NCBI GenBank assembly: GCA_020628545.1
Contig: JAHDEX010000007.1
Coordinates: 3,460-67,459, forward strand
Source: Paracoccaceae bacterium
GTDB taxonomy: Bacteria > Pseudomonadota > Alphaproteobacteria > Rhodobacterales > Rhodobacteraceae
DNA length: 64,000 nucleotides
Reading direction: 5' to 3'
The notes under the pieces: model-generated
What the model saw: only the letters and a program-made list of their open reading frames with translations
Told to the model about the DNA's origin: nothing
The model's database searches: none
In this document: piece by piece, positions 1 to 8,733 of the stretch
Layout: each line of letters opens with the position of its first letter
Numbering within the stretch: position 1 is the stretch's first letter
Position numbers and translations under genes: made by a program

Positions 1-646
<646 letters not shown>

Positions 647-1147
647 ATGCCAGGGCAAAAGCTCGATGAAATTGACCGGATGATCCTGGCAGAGCTACAG
701 GCCGATGGCCGTATGACGAACGTGGAACTGGCCAAGCGAGTCGGTATTTCCGCGCCGCCATGTCTACGCCGCGTGCGCGCCCTGGAAGATTCTGGGTTTA
801 TCCGCGGCTATCACGCCAACGTGGATCCGCGCGAATTGGGCTTTGAGGTACAGGTCTTCGCAATGGTCGGACTTGTCAGTCAGGCCGAAGTCGACCTGAG
901 CGCGTTTGAGGATATGTGCAAGACCTGGTCACTCGTTCGCGAATGCCACATGCTGAACGGCGAAGTGGACTTCATCCTCAAATGCGTCGCACCCGATTTG
1001 CGCACGTTCCAACGGTTCCTGACCGAGGAGCTGACAAGCGCACCAAACGTTGCCTCAGTAAAAACGTCGCTTGTGATCCGCGGGGCCAAGGACGAACCCA
1101 GCGTCCCATTTGATGTGCTGGAAGCGCGGTTGGCCCAGGACGCCTGA
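647..1147 (+). CDS. Lrp/AsnC family transcriptional regulator
   Basis: A 166-residue protein with the two-domain plan of Lrp/AsnC regulators. Residues 5-50 form a winged helix-turn-helix (LDEIDRMILAELQADGR, then NVELAKRVGISAPPCLRRVR), and residues 70-150 form the RAM ligand-binding domain. Such proteins bind DNA as dimers or higher oligomers and respond to amino acids. The gene is divergent from trxB and a repeat lies in the shared spacer, so autoregulation and control of trxB are reasonable guesses. The effector cannot be read from the sequence. The ATG follows a CAGGGGG stretch. Confidence 0.92.
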   Translation: MPGQKLDEIDRMILAELQADGRMTNVELAKRVGISAPPCLRRVRALEDSGFIRGYHANVDPRELGFEVQVFAMVGLVSQAEVDLSAFEDMCKTWSLVRECHMLNGEVDFILKCVAPDLRTFQRFLTEELTSAPNVASVKTSLVIRGAKDEPSVPFDVLEARLAQDA

Positions 1148-1270
1148 TTGGCACTTACGGAAAACGAACGATAGCCGCCAACACCGGCATGTTATCGCTT
1201 AGCATCTGGTGCATGGGGCACGCTCATCCTATCTGAACCCCAACCTTCATGGACCACGTAAAGGACCATC

Positions 1271-1882
1271 ATGTATCGACGTTCATTTCTGACCTTGGGT
1301 GCGGCCGCACTCGCCACACCTGCACTGATCACCTCTGCGCAGGCCCAGCAATTGTCCTTGGGCGAAGTGTCCAGCTATCTGAACCGTCTGACGACCGCGC
1401 AGGGTGGCTTTACCCAAATCAATGTCGACGGCACCCTGTCGACGGGCCAGATCTACATCAAACGTCCGGGCCGCATCCGGTTCGAATACAACCCGCCCGA
1501 CAATTCTTTGATGATTGCTGGTGGCGGGCAGGTCGCGATCTTTGATCCGCGCTCCAACACCGAACCGGACCGCTACCCGCTCAACCAGACACCGCTGAGT
1601 ATCATCCTCGAACAGAACGTCGATCTGGGCCGTCGCAGAATGGTCACGGGCCATACGTCGGACGGCACCACGACGACGATCACGGCTCAGGACCCCGACA
1701 ACCCGCAGTACGGGAACATCCAGCTTGTCTTCACCGCAAACCCTGTGGAACTGCGTCAATGGGTGGTCACAGACGACACCGGCGGGCAAACGACAGTGAT
1801 TCTGAATGACGTGGTGCCCGGCGCAGCGATAGGCGAAGGGCAGTTCAACATCGTCAGCGAAATGCGGCGTCGCGGGTTCTGA
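1271..1882 (+). CDS. LolA-like outer membrane lipoprotein carrier protein
   Basis: A 203-residue exported protein. The N-terminus MYRRSFLTLGAAALATPAL is a signal peptide of Tat-like appearance (RRSFL), with likely cleavage after AQA near residue 25. The mature part fits the LolA fold: the segment RPGRIRFEYNPP near residue 70, the alternating strands after it and the NPVELRQWVVTDDTGGQTTV segment are typical. LolA shuttles lipoproteins across the periplasm between LolCDE and the outer membrane receptor. It is a single gene followed at once by a strong hairpin terminator. The more general name for such proteins is outer membrane lipoprotein carrier protein LolA family, since Tat-type homologues may have specialised roles. 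Confidence 0.85.
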   Translation: MYRRSFLTLGAAALATPALITSAQAQQLSLGEVSSYLNRLTTAQGGFTQINVDGTLSTGQIYIKRPGRIRFEYNPPDNSLMIAGGGQVAIFDPRSNTEPDRYPLNQTPLSIILEQNVDLGRRRMVTGHTSDGTTTTITAQDPDNPQYGNIQLVFTANPVELRQWVVTDDTGGQTTVILNDVVPGAAIGEGQFNIVSEMRRRGF

Positions 1883-1908
1883 TCCGGCGGAGAGAGGACA
1901 AAAAGAAA

Positions 1909-1925
1909 GGGGCCTCGCGGGCCCC
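1909..1925. terminator. Bidirectional rho-independent terminator
   Basis: A 6-bp GGGGCC/GGCCCC stem with a five-base loop, flanked by A-rich sequence on the left and TTTTT on the right. It lies between the convergent LolA-like and transglycosylase-like genes and can serve both. Confidence 0.85.
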
Positions 1926-1937
1926 TTTTTCTGGGAT

Positions 1938-2525
1938 TTATGACAGCCTGCAGGCTTTCAACTGCGCATCATAAAGAACCGCGCGCGCCTCAACCTCGCC
2001 AGCAATCCGCACGAGCCATGGCTTGCGCTTGTACGTCCCACGCAGGAACCCGGTACGCCCATCGTGGTAGGCGAGATACTGGTTGCGCGTGTCATTGATC
2101 GCCACGCCGGTTTCTTCCACCGTCTGCGCCATGTACCAGCCCATGAAGTCGGTCGCATCGCGAATGTTCTCGCGGTTTGCACCACGCCCGCCGCGTTCCT
2201 GTTGATACTCCTTCCAGGTCCCATCAAGCGCTTGCGAATACCCCAAAGCCGAGGATTGTCGCCCAATCGGAATCACACCCAAGGCATATTGATGCGGTGG
2301 CCGGTTGTCCGAGATGAACTTACTTTCCTGATAGATAATCGCCATCAGAATGGGCATCGGCACGCCCCAGTTCCGCTCTGTCCGCTTGAAGGCCCGCCGG
2401 TATTCGGGCCGCTCTTTGAGGATCGCACAAGCATCATCTAGCCCCCGTGGGGCAGAGCCGTAGCCACCCCCGCTGCAACTGCCCAGGGCCGCAATCAATG
2501 CCAATGCGTGGAAGAATTTGCTCAT
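1938..2525 (-). CDS. Lytic transglycosylase SLT-domain lipoprotein
   Basis: A 195-residue protein with a lipoprotein signal (lipobox LGSC, Cys near residue 17), so it should be anchored in the envelope. From residue 45 on it resembles the SLT lysozyme-like fold: the Glu in AIIYQESKF is in the position of the catalytic acid, and GYSQALDGTWKEYQ and YLAYHDGRTGF fit the later family motifs. Lytic transglycosylases cleave the MurNAc-GlcNAc bond of peptidoglycan. It is smaller than Slt70 and close in size to EmtA/MltE-type enzymes. It is convergent with the LolA-like gene and shares its terminator. Confidence 0.85.
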   Translation of the reverse strand: MSKFFHALALIAALGSCSGGGYGSAPRGLDDACAILKERPEYRRAFKRTERNWGVPMPILMAIIYQESKFISDNRPPHQYALGVIPIGRQSSALGYSQALDGTWKEYQQERGGRGANRENIRDATDFMGWYMAQTVEETGVAINDTRNQYLAYHDGRTGFLRGTYKRKPWLVRIAGEVEARAVLYDAQLKACRLS

Positions 2526-2589
2526 CGCCTCACGCCTGTTTTTGTTTTTTTTCTACCCTAGCGGGTTTGGACCTGCCTGTGAACGGGTT

Positions 2590-3507
2590 TTAGATCACAA
2601 ATGCCAGGATCAGCGGTAAAGTGATAACCGACAAAAGCGTGGATGCGACAACCAGTCCCGCCACCGGTTGCGCATCAGATTGCCCGTATTTCTCGGCGAT
2701 CATGTAAGAGGTCACAGCAACAGGCGTCGCCACTTGCAGGATCAGGACTGCCGCGGCCACAGGATCAAGTCCAAACCACGTCCCCGCTACCCAGGCACAC
2801 CCGGCACAGATTACAGCCTTGATAATGGACAGGACAAACGCTTGCCCCATGGCCTTCGTCTCAAGTCGCGCCACGGCGACGCCCAAGGTAATCAGCATCA
2901 CGGGTATGGCGATTTGGCCGATCAACTCGATGCTGTTGGTCAGAAATTCAGGCGTCTCCCATCCCTGCCAGAGAAACAATGCGCCCAATAATGTGGCACC
3001 GACCATGGGTTCCTGCACCAGCTTCTTCAAAGATCCGCCGCCAGAAACGAGCCAGATCCCAAAAGTGAAAGAGATCATGGCCATGACCGCAAAAATCACG
3101 ACCGCGTAATCAAGCCCAACTTCGCCAAATGCGAATAGCGCAAGCGGCATACCAACGTTGCCAGTATTGCCGAAAATCAGCGGCGCAAGGAAGATCGCCA
3201 CATTGAGGCGCATCACCTTTACGAGCAGAAAAAATGCAGCAGTTACAAGTGTATAAGCCACAAGGCTCGCCAACGAAAGCGCCGCAAGGGCACTCGGCTC
3301 CACCTCTGTTTTCATCAGCGACGCAAAGATCAAACAGGGCACCGAAAGCGTCATCGCAAGGCGCGTGACAAACTCGACCCGGTATTCAAATCCCGCCTGC
3401 ACCCATAGGAAGCCAATGGTCGCCAAAATGAAAACAGGAGCTGTGATATTTACGACTGTTAGTGCTAGGTCCACAGATTGTTTCCACGATTTACGCCACT
3501 TCGCCAT
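2590..3507 (-). CDS. AEC family transporter (auxin efflux carrier type)
   Basis: A 305-residue integral membrane protein with about ten hydrophobic segments and the family's two-repeat layout. Recognisable features are the NTGNVGMPLALFAFG loop near residue 113 and the TPVAVTSYMIAEKYG segment near residue 261. The family moves carboxylates such as malate or other organic anions by secondary transport; the substrate is not readable here. The ATG at 3507 adds about 22 polar residues before the first helix, which is longer than usual, but no better start was found. It stands alone, divergent from hspQ. Confidence 0.85.
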   Translation of the reverse strand: MAKWRKSWKQSVDLALTVVNITAPVFILATIGFLWVQAGFEYRVEFVTRLAMTLSVPCLIFASLMKTEVEPSALAALSLASLVAYTLVTAAFFLLVKVMRLNVAIFLAPLIFGNTGNVGMPLALFAFGEVGLDYAVVIFAVMAMISFTFGIWLVSGGGSLKKLVQEPMVGATLLGALFLWQGWETPEFLTNSIELIGQIAIPVMLITLGVAVARLETKAMGQAFVLSIIKAVICAGCAWVAGTWFGLDPVAAAVLILQVATPVAVTSYMIAEKYGQSDAQPVAGLVVASTLLSVITLPLILAFVI

Positions 3508-3562
3508 GGACTTTGGCAGGCGAAGCTGTCTAGTAAAAGGTGTCAGGGGTTATTTGTTTGTT

Positions 3563-3889
3563 ATGTATAGAACGCGTGCGAAATATCATTTAGGTCAGGT
3601 TGTCCGTCACAGGAAGCATCCCTTTAGAGGGGTGGTTTTTGACGTGGACGCCATTTTTTCCAACACGGATGCTTGGTACGAGGCGATCCCAGAAGAAAGC
3701 CGCCCGGAGAAGGATCAGCCCTTCTACCATCTTCTCGCCGAAAACGATCAAAGCTACTACGTCGCTTACGTGTCAGAACAGAACCTGATCGCGGACTACT
3801 CCGGTGAGCCGGTCGCGCATCCAGATCTGGACGATTTGTTCGGTCCGTTCGAGGATGGACACTACCCGCTTCAGGTTCAAATGAACTAG
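3563..3889 (+). CDS. hspQ: Heat shock protein HspQ
   Basis: A 108-residue protein matching HspQ/YccV over its length: RTRAKYHLGQVVRHR at the start, FRGVVFDVDAIF, then QPFYHLLAEN and YVAYVSEQNL. In enterobacteria HspQ is a heat-shock protein that binds DnaA mutants and acts as a specificity factor for Lon protease. The reading frame is open further upstream, into the AEC gene, but family length and the sequence from MYRTRAKY make the ATG at 3563 the start. A terminator hairpin follows. No heat-shock promoter could be identified with confidence. Confidence 0.92.
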   Translation: MYRTRAKYHLGQVVRHRKHPFRGVVFDVDAIFSNTDAWYEAIPEESRPEKDQPFYHLLAENDQSYYVAYVSEQNLIADYSGEPVAHPDLDDLFGPFEDGHYPLQVQMN

Positions 3890-3914
3890 TCGTGAGCCAT
3901 CATCGCTCGGATGA

Positions 3915-3933
3915 GGCAGCCGCTTTGGCTGCC
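3915..3933 (+). terminator. Rho-independent terminator after hspQ
   Basis: A 7-bp GGCAGCC/GGCTGCC stem with a five-base loop, followed directly by six T residues (3934-3939). It is placed 25 bases after the hspQ stop codon. Confidence 0.88.
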
Positions 3934-4003
3934 TTTTTTGTTGGCATCAAAAAGGCCTTCAACCCAGTAGGTTACAGGCCGATCTTCATCAAAAGACTTT
4001 CGC

Positions 4004-4801
4004 TTACGCGACCGCAAACAGGTCCAGATCACGCAAGTTGATCCGCGGGTGAAGCAGAGACCCGAAATCTGACAGGCGGGTCTTGTGCGGGAAGAGCGAC
4101 ATGAAGAGCTGCTGAATGTCGTGCCGCATCGGGATCATATGAGGCAGGCCAGGATGCAGCGTTTCGATCTCAATCCCGTTGACCATGATCCGCTCATGCC
4201 CATCGAACCCAAGCTGATAGCAATGCACAGGCGCGATCGGCTTCAATTCAATGATGCTGGATCCGTCGATAAAGTCGCGTGCCGGGATGAAAGCAACATC
4301 GCTGCCTGTCAGGGTCTTCATGCCGGGCGCCTTGTGCAGGATGCGGGCAGATGGCCCCAATACAAGGTCAGGGCCCGGACGACCGAAACCCATCGCATCG
4401 GCTGTCAGGCGGGTCATCGTGCCAAGTTCAGGGCGCTTGTTGCGTGCACCGGGGACGATGGTCATCGTGCCGCGCCAGCGCAGCGTTTGGAATCCGTTTG
4501 ACTCAGTCTTGATCTTGTCGCCGGGAAGCAGGTCTTCAACGGCAACGGGGCCCATCTCGGTCTGCAGGATCGCGCCGCGCCCGATAGCGGCAAACGCGTC
4601 CTCAAAGGGCGGTGCGGCCGGCGCAATGCGTGAAAACTCTTCAATCTCGTTTTCAGGGGTCAGGTAGGTCACTTCGTACTTGCGCATCAGCGGCTTGGGG
4701 CGCGGTCGCGCTTCTTGGCCATTGGGCGAAGGCGAAAGAGCTGTCGAAGGGGATGTTTGCGGACCTGGGTGACCATCAACTGCGGGGCGGGACTGGTTCA
4801 T
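4004..4801 (-). CDS. Hint-domain protein without the usual nucleophile
   Basis: A 265-residue protein. The first 50 residues are Pro/Ser-rich and look disordered. From about residue 60 it carries a Hint-type fold of the bacterial Hint_2 kind: GRGAILQTEMGPVAVEDLLP then GDKIKT, followed by TLRWRG and VLGPSARILHKAPG. In self-processing Hint domains a Cys or Ser precedes the first strand (as in CFxxGT); here that position reads DAFAAIGRG, with Ala, so self-splicing or cleavage is unlikely by the standard route. The start at 4801 (MNQSRPAV) follows an AAAGGTG ribosome site and is preferred to an upstream in-frame start at 4900. The role is unknown; related genes in this bacterial group often accompany secreted RTX-like proteins, none of which is present here. 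Confidence 0.7.
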   Translation of the reverse strand: MNQSRPAVDGHPGPQTSPSTALSPSPNGQEARPRPKPLMRKYEVTYLTPENEIEEFSRIAPAAPPFEDAFAAIGRGAILQTEMGPVAVEDLLPGDKIKTESNGFQTLRWRGTMTIVPGARNKRPELGTMTRLTADAMGFGRPGPDLVLGPSARILHKAPGMKTLTGSDVAFIPARDFIDGSSIIELKPIAPVHCYQLGFDGHERIMVNGIEIETLHPGLPHMIPMRHDIQQLFMSLFPHKTRLSDFGSLLHPRINLRDLDLFAVA

Positions 4802-5117
4802 ATAAGCACCTTTTAACAATCGTTCGCCGTAACTGCCGGCCCCACCGACAACATTTACGGGTACCAATAACGGTAGGCGGATATTGGCCGATCGGCGCAC
4901 GTTCGGTCAAAGGAATAGACGTCGCAAGGGAAAGGCGCGGCCAATCCCGCGCCATGACCTATAATTGTTGAAAAAGCATGAACGAGATTGCCACATTTTG
5001 CGAAAGTCATTCTCGCGTGAGCAACAATTTGCGCTCTGAACACGAATCAACCGCGCTGACCTAACAGCGCGGTTGAGACGTGGCCCTTGGGAAAGCCGGG
5101 GGAGGGAGGGTCGTCGT
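4802..5117. other. Intergenic stretch, 316 bases
   Basis: It holds the promoter region of the leftward Hint-domain gene and the 3' hairpin of the small gene to its right (5049-5074). Open frames here are short and show no coding character. Nothing else was recognised. Confidence 0.5.
5049..5074 (-). terminator. Perfect inverted repeat, possible terminator
   Basis: A perfect 10-bp AACCGCGCTG/CAGCGCGGTT stem with a six-base loop. It lies downstream of the 61-residue leftward gene. The following T-run on the minus strand is poor, so termination is likely but not certain. Confidence 0.5.
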
Positions 5118-5303
5118 CTAGACGGAAATGTCGGTATTCATAAACGCTGGCATCGGGGCGAGGGTGATCTTGCTTTTTGAGCCTTCTGTGTCCAGCCTGT
5201 CTGCGATCATCGCCTGACGGCGCAGCCCGCGCGTCCAAGGCATATTGGTCTCACAGTCGTTTGCTGCGGCCTTCGTTTCTCTCATCCAGTCACTCTTGCT
5301 CAT
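5118..5303 (-). CDS. Small hypothetical protein, 61 residues
   Basis: A 61-residue basic protein beginning MSKSDWMRETKAAANDCETN. It has an ATG at 5303 with an AGGACG ribosome site at good spacing, and a strong hairpin downstream, both of which favour a real gene. Composition is polar with one MPWTRGLRRQAMIA stretch that could form a basic helix. There is no signal peptide, membrane segment or known motif. It sits alone between the Hint-domain gene and pgeF. Function unknown. Confidence 0.55.
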   Translation of the reverse strand: MSKSDWMRETKAAANDCETNMPWTRGLRRQAMIADRLDTEGSKSKITLAPMPAFMNTDISV

Positions 5304-5565
5304 AACGTCGTCCTGTTGGTTGCGCCCGGCGCGTGTTGTTGCGTTTCTGAGAACAATTTGAGCGAGGAACTGGGCAGTATTTTGGCAGCGCAGACAATAA
5401 AATCGCGGTTCCTTGCAGTTTTTTATGGGGCTTCCCCAACGTCAGGTTGATCGCAGCTAAATCATTGAAAAATAGTTGATTGTTTTCACTGCGGAGACAT
5501 TCACGGGAGCAACCGATGCGATTGTCTCGGCAAATGCGGCAAGGGGATGGCAGCGATGGCCGCAG

Positions 5566-6333
5566 TCACGCCCCAGTTGGGCAAGTAATCGCGCTGATCA
5601 GCCGCCCGTAGTCCGCCTCTTTTTGATGAACAGACCGGCGATAGCTGAAAAAGCGGTCTGGATCGCTGTATGTGCAGTGCCGTGTCCAGTGCGCGTCCGC
5701 AATGCCAGCCCCCCGCAGCCGCATCACACCAAAGCCCGGCAGATCGAACTGCATCCGGTCGCCATCGCCCTGCGCGAAGAAACGGGCGTATAGCGGATCT
5801 TCTGCAAGAAACCTGTCCAGAAATTCCGGGCCGACTTCATAAGCCTTCTGAGAAATCGACGGACCAATCACGGCAACGATCTTGTCACGCGTAGCACCAA
5901 GGGCTTCCATCGCGTCCAAAGTGGCCTCCAGCACGCCGTCAATCGCACCTTTCCATCCCGCATGTGCTGCGCCCACGACACCCGACGTATGATCCGCCAT
6001 CAGAACCGGCTGACAGTCAGCTGTCAGCACCGACAGTGTGATCCCCGGCACATTGGTCACCAGCGCATCCGCGACCGGTTTTTCCTCGGCAGGTTCAGTC
6101 ACGGTGATGACGTCCGCGGAATGGACTTGATGCACGCCAACCAGATGCGTGATTGGCACACCCATTTTGTCAGCCACCCGCACGCGGTTGATGGCAACAA
6201 TCTCATGTTGGTCAGAGCTCCCGAAGCCGCAGTTCAAACCGGCGTAGACACCGGAAGATGCACCACCCCTCCGGGTGAAAAACCCATGCGGAATAGGATC
6301 AAGCAGCTCATCAGTGATGACGTCCAGCGTCAC
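5566..6333 (-). CDS. pgeF: Peptidoglycan editing factor PgeF (YfiH/multicopper polyphenol oxidase family)
   Basis: A 255-residue protein with the family's metal-site motifs in order: GVHQVHSADV near residue 66, TADCQPVLMA near 104 and GAAHAGWKGA near 121. The N-terminal HGFFTRRGGAS is also typical. In E. coli the family removes wrongly incorporated amino acids from muropeptide precursors; homologues were earlier named laccases and may also act on purine nucleosides. It is the last gene of the lgt cluster, starting 10 bases after the stop of the MidA-like methyltransferase, so it is probably co-transcribed with it. Confidence 0.92.
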   Translation of the reverse strand: MTLDVITDELLDPIPHGFFTRRGGASSGVYAGLNCGFGSSDQHEIVAINRVRVADKMGVPITHLVGVHQVHSADVITVTEPAEEKPVADALVTNVPGITLSVLTADCQPVLMADHTSGVVGAAHAGWKGAIDGVLEATLDAMEALGATRDKIVAVIGPSISQKAYEVGPEFLDRFLAEDPLYARFFAQGDGDRMQFDLPGFGVMRLRGAGIADAHWTRHCTYSDPDRFFSYRRSVHQKEADYGRLISAITCPTGA

Positions 6334-6343
6334 GACATATCCC

Positions 6344-7402
6344 TTAGGCAGTCAATCCGGGCAGCGGCGGTGCGCCCGGCGGGGTCAGCCCCATTACCTT
6401 GAATGTCTCGCCCATCTCGCCGGGGTGGGTCAAGCGGCGATGGGCGGCGATGTGCTGGTCAAGTGCGGCACCGCTCAACGATTTGGCAAGCATCTGTGCG
6501 CGTTGTGTGATGCCAAGCCGTTCGAGAAAAACGCCCTGGGTCGAAAGCCGCGAATAGACCGCCGGGCTTGCAGCACGGGCCACCGCAGCAAAATCTACAT
6601 GTGCTGTCAGATCGGCGTCTCCAGGTGTCGCTAGCGGATCAACCGTTTCATGTGCCCGGACGGCCTGCAAAGTATCCCCCAGACTTTGCCAATCGCCGTA
6701 ATCAATGATCAACGCCGCGCCGCCATGCCTAGCAATGGTCGCCCCGATGCTCTGCACGATGCCCGCAAGGGCAGGGCAGTGCTCAACAATATCGCCCGGC
6801 TGCGTGTCAACAAGACGGTCATCCAGCAGCGCAATTGGCGCAGGCGACGACAAGCCTAACTGAAGGCCATCGTCCTCCACACCCACCACATGCTCCCGCC
6901 AGCCCGCAGCGTCGCGGGTAAACTGTCGGATCGGCAAAGCGTCGAAAAACTCATTTGCGATCAGAAAGGTCGGCATCTGCGGCAATGTATTCACCGTGTC
7001 ATGCCAGATTGCATCGGGCACGCGTTTGGCCTGTTCCGCCCGCAAGGCAGGGGATGTCTCCACAAAATGCACCTGTGCCGCTGCCGCAAACCCGGGAACC
7101 GGCCCTGTCGCGCGCAGTACGTCCGCCATCAGCGTGCCGCGCCCCGGACCTAGCTCAACCAAGGCAATGGGCGTGGGCCGCCCCTGATCCATCCAGGCCT
7201 GCGCCAGCGCAAGCCCGATCAGCTCGCCAAACATCTGACTGATCTCGGGTGCTGTGATGAAATCACCCGCCCGGCCCAGCGGATCGCGTGTCGCATAATA
7301 CCCGTGCTCCGGATGGTTCAGACACTCAGCCATATAATCGGCCACAGTGATCGGCCCGGTCTGGATCACCCGCCGGATCAGACTGTCCGAAAGCGGTGTC
7401 AT
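6344..7402 (-). CDS. Class I SAM-dependent methyltransferase, MidA/NDUFAF7 family
   Basis: A 352-residue protein of the family whose eukaryotic member NDUFAF7 (MidA) methylates an arginine of NDUFS2 during complex I assembly. Visible landmarks are DYMAECLNHPEHGYYATRDP at the start, GDFITAPEISQMFGELIG, and the SAM-binding VELGPGRGTLMADVLR near residue 80. The ATG at 7402 overlaps the lgt stop codon by four bases (ATGA), which fixes the start; a longer frame reaching 7486 inside lgt is not needed. Its place between lgt and pgeF is a common arrangement in this bacterial group. The bacterial substrate is unproven. Confidence 0.88.
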   Translation of the reverse strand: MTPLSDSLIRRVIQTGPITVADYMAECLNHPEHGYYATRDPLGRAGDFITAPEISQMFGELIGLALAQAWMDQGRPTPIALVELGPGRGTLMADVLRATGPVPGFAAAAQVHFVETSPALRAEQAKRVPDAIWHDTVNTLPQMPTFLIANEFFDALPIRQFTRDAAGWREHVVGVEDDGLQLGLSSPAPIALLDDRLVDTQPGDIVEHCPALAGIVQSIGATIARHGGAALIIDYGDWQSLGDTLQAVRAHETVDPLATPGDADLTAHVDFAAVARAASPAVYSRLSTQGVFLERLGITQRAQMLAKSLSGAALDQHIAAHRRLTHPGEMGETFKVMGLTPPGAPPLPGLTA

Positions 7403-8283
7403 GCGCGTTTGCGCGACCAGAAAATCAGCGCCACACCGATCAGGATCATCGGCAACGACAGGGTCTGCCCCATGGTGACGCCCCATCCGTCAATGTGAAA
7501 CGCAAGCCCAAGCGGATTGCCGGGGCTGACAAATTGCGCATCCGGTTGCCGGACAAATTCCACAAGGAACCGCGCGATCCCGTATCCAGCAAAGAACGTC
7601 CCGGTCATCAGCCAGGGGCGTTTCAAAGCGCCGTAACCCAGCATCATGACCAGCAGGACGGTGCCCAGCAAAAGCCCTTCCAGCCCCGCCTCATAAAGCT
7701 GCGATGGGTGACGCCCGCAAAGTTCTGTTGCAGTGGCACAGCTTTGCGCGGCCTCGCCCGGAAACGCGACCGCCCACGGCACATCCGTCGGCCGCCCCCA
7801 TAATTCGGCGTTGATGAAGTTGGCGATCCGCACCAGCAGGATGGCCGGCGTCGCCGCAACTGCGATGACGTCTGACAGGGCGGGAAGATCAACCTTGAAC
7901 CGCCTGCTGAATAGAAAGACAGCCGCAATGACCCCGAGAAACCCGCCGTGAAACGACAGACCGCCTTGCCAGATCATCGGAATCTCCCAAGGTGCCGCCA
8001 TGAACCGCAGCGGGTCGTAAAAAAGCACATAGCCCAACCTGCCGCCGCCGATCACGCCGATGACGATATAGGTTAGCAGGTCTTCCAACTGTTTGGGCTG
8101 CATCGGGGCGGTATCGCCGCGCCACAGATGCGGCCGGCGCAATGCAAAAGCGATGATCTGCCAGCCGATGGCGATCCCCACGATATACCCCATCGCGTAC
8201 CAGCGCAGGGCCAGTTCAAACCCAAACAGGTTGATCGAAAAGATTTCAGGCGAAATCGCCGGGAAAGGGATCGGTGCTGCCAT
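7399..8283 (-). CDS. lgt: Prolipoprotein diacylglyceryl transferase
   Basis: A 294-residue inner-membrane enzyme that moves diacylglycerol from phosphatidylglycerol onto the lipobox cysteine of prolipoproteins. Seven hydrophobic segments are visible. The Lgt signature is present in slightly changed form as RIANFINAELWGRPTD near residue 151, and HPSQLYEAGLEG near residue 203 is the second conserved block; LSFHGGFLG contains the conserved HGG motif. It is the first gene of a tight lgt - MidA-like - pgeF operon (four-base overlap, then ten-base gap). Several lipoproteins predicted elsewhere in this window would be its substrates. Confidence 0.97.
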   Translation of the reverse strand: MAAPIPFPAISPEIFSINLFGFELALRWYAMGYIVGIAIGWQIIAFALRRPHLWRGDTAPMQPKQLEDLLTYIVIGVIGGGRLGYVLFYDPLRFMAAPWEIPMIWQGGLSFHGGFLGVIAAVFLFSRRFKVDLPALSDVIAVAATPAILLVRIANFINAELWGRPTDVPWAVAFPGEAAQSCATATELCGRHPSQLYEAGLEGLLLGTVLLVMMLGYGALKRPWLMTGTFFAGYGIARFLVEFVRQPDAQFVSPGNPLGLAFHIDGWGVTMGQTLSLPMILIGVALIFWSRKRA

Positions 8284-8385
8284 GGCCGTGACATGCCAGA
8301 GGGTGCGGCAAAGTCAACCGGTCAAAACCTTGCGCCGGTCAGCCCTGCGGCCCATATAAGGCCTAAGCGACAAAGGAGGCCTGCC

Positions 8386-8628
8386 ATGCAGACCCGCAAT
8401 AAAGTGTTTGACGATCTGTCCCAGTTGATGACCAACGCGATGGGCGTCGCCCAGGGCGCAAAGGACGAAGCCAACAACGCAATGAAGTCGATGCTGGACC
8501 GCTGGCTCGCCGACCGCGATCTGGTCACCCGTGAAGAGTTTGATGCCGTCCGCGCCATGGCCCAAAAGGCCCGCGAGGAAAACGAGGCCCTCGCAGCCCG
8601 GATCGCCGCCCTCGAAGCCAAGAAGTGA
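8386..8628 (+). CDS. ubiK: Ubiquinone biosynthesis accessory factor UbiK / BMFP protein
   Basis: An 80-residue protein preceded by an AAAGGAGG ribosome site. It matches the BMFP family: an amphipathic N-terminal helix (MQTRNKVFDDLSQLMTNAMG) and a C-terminal coiled coil (residues 50-80) with the typical VTREEFDAVRAMAQKAREEN. UbiK binds UbiJ/UbiB-type partners and membranes in aerobic ubiquinone synthesis; Brucella homologues also promote membrane fusion in vitro. It is divergent from lgt, 102 bases away. Confidence 0.88.
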   Translation: MQTRNKVFDDLSQLMTNAMGVAQGAKDEANNAMKSMLDRWLADRDLVTREEFDAVRAMAQKAREENEALAARIAALEAKK

Positions 8629-8637
8629 CCTCGGTTT

Positions 8638-8687
8638 CTTTTGGATAAAAATACCCCGGGGGAGCCGTAGGCGGGGGCAGCGCCCCC
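8638..8687 (-). repeat. Roseobacter-type intergenic repeat, copy A
   Basis: Read on the minus strand it is a GC-rich hairpin (GGGGGC/GCCCCC, 8673-8687), then a CTCCCCCGGGGTATTTTT core and a purine-rich tail (CCAAAAGAA). Copy B at 35331-35366 has the same CTCC...GGGG..TATTTTT..CAAGAAGAA layout. It lies just after ubiK and before the convergent M42 peptidase gene stop, and could act as a transcription end signal. Confidence 0.45.
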
Positions 8688-8733
8688 TCCAGCCTCGCAT
8701 CACGCGCGATGTCCCATGTTGGCCGCCGCCTGA

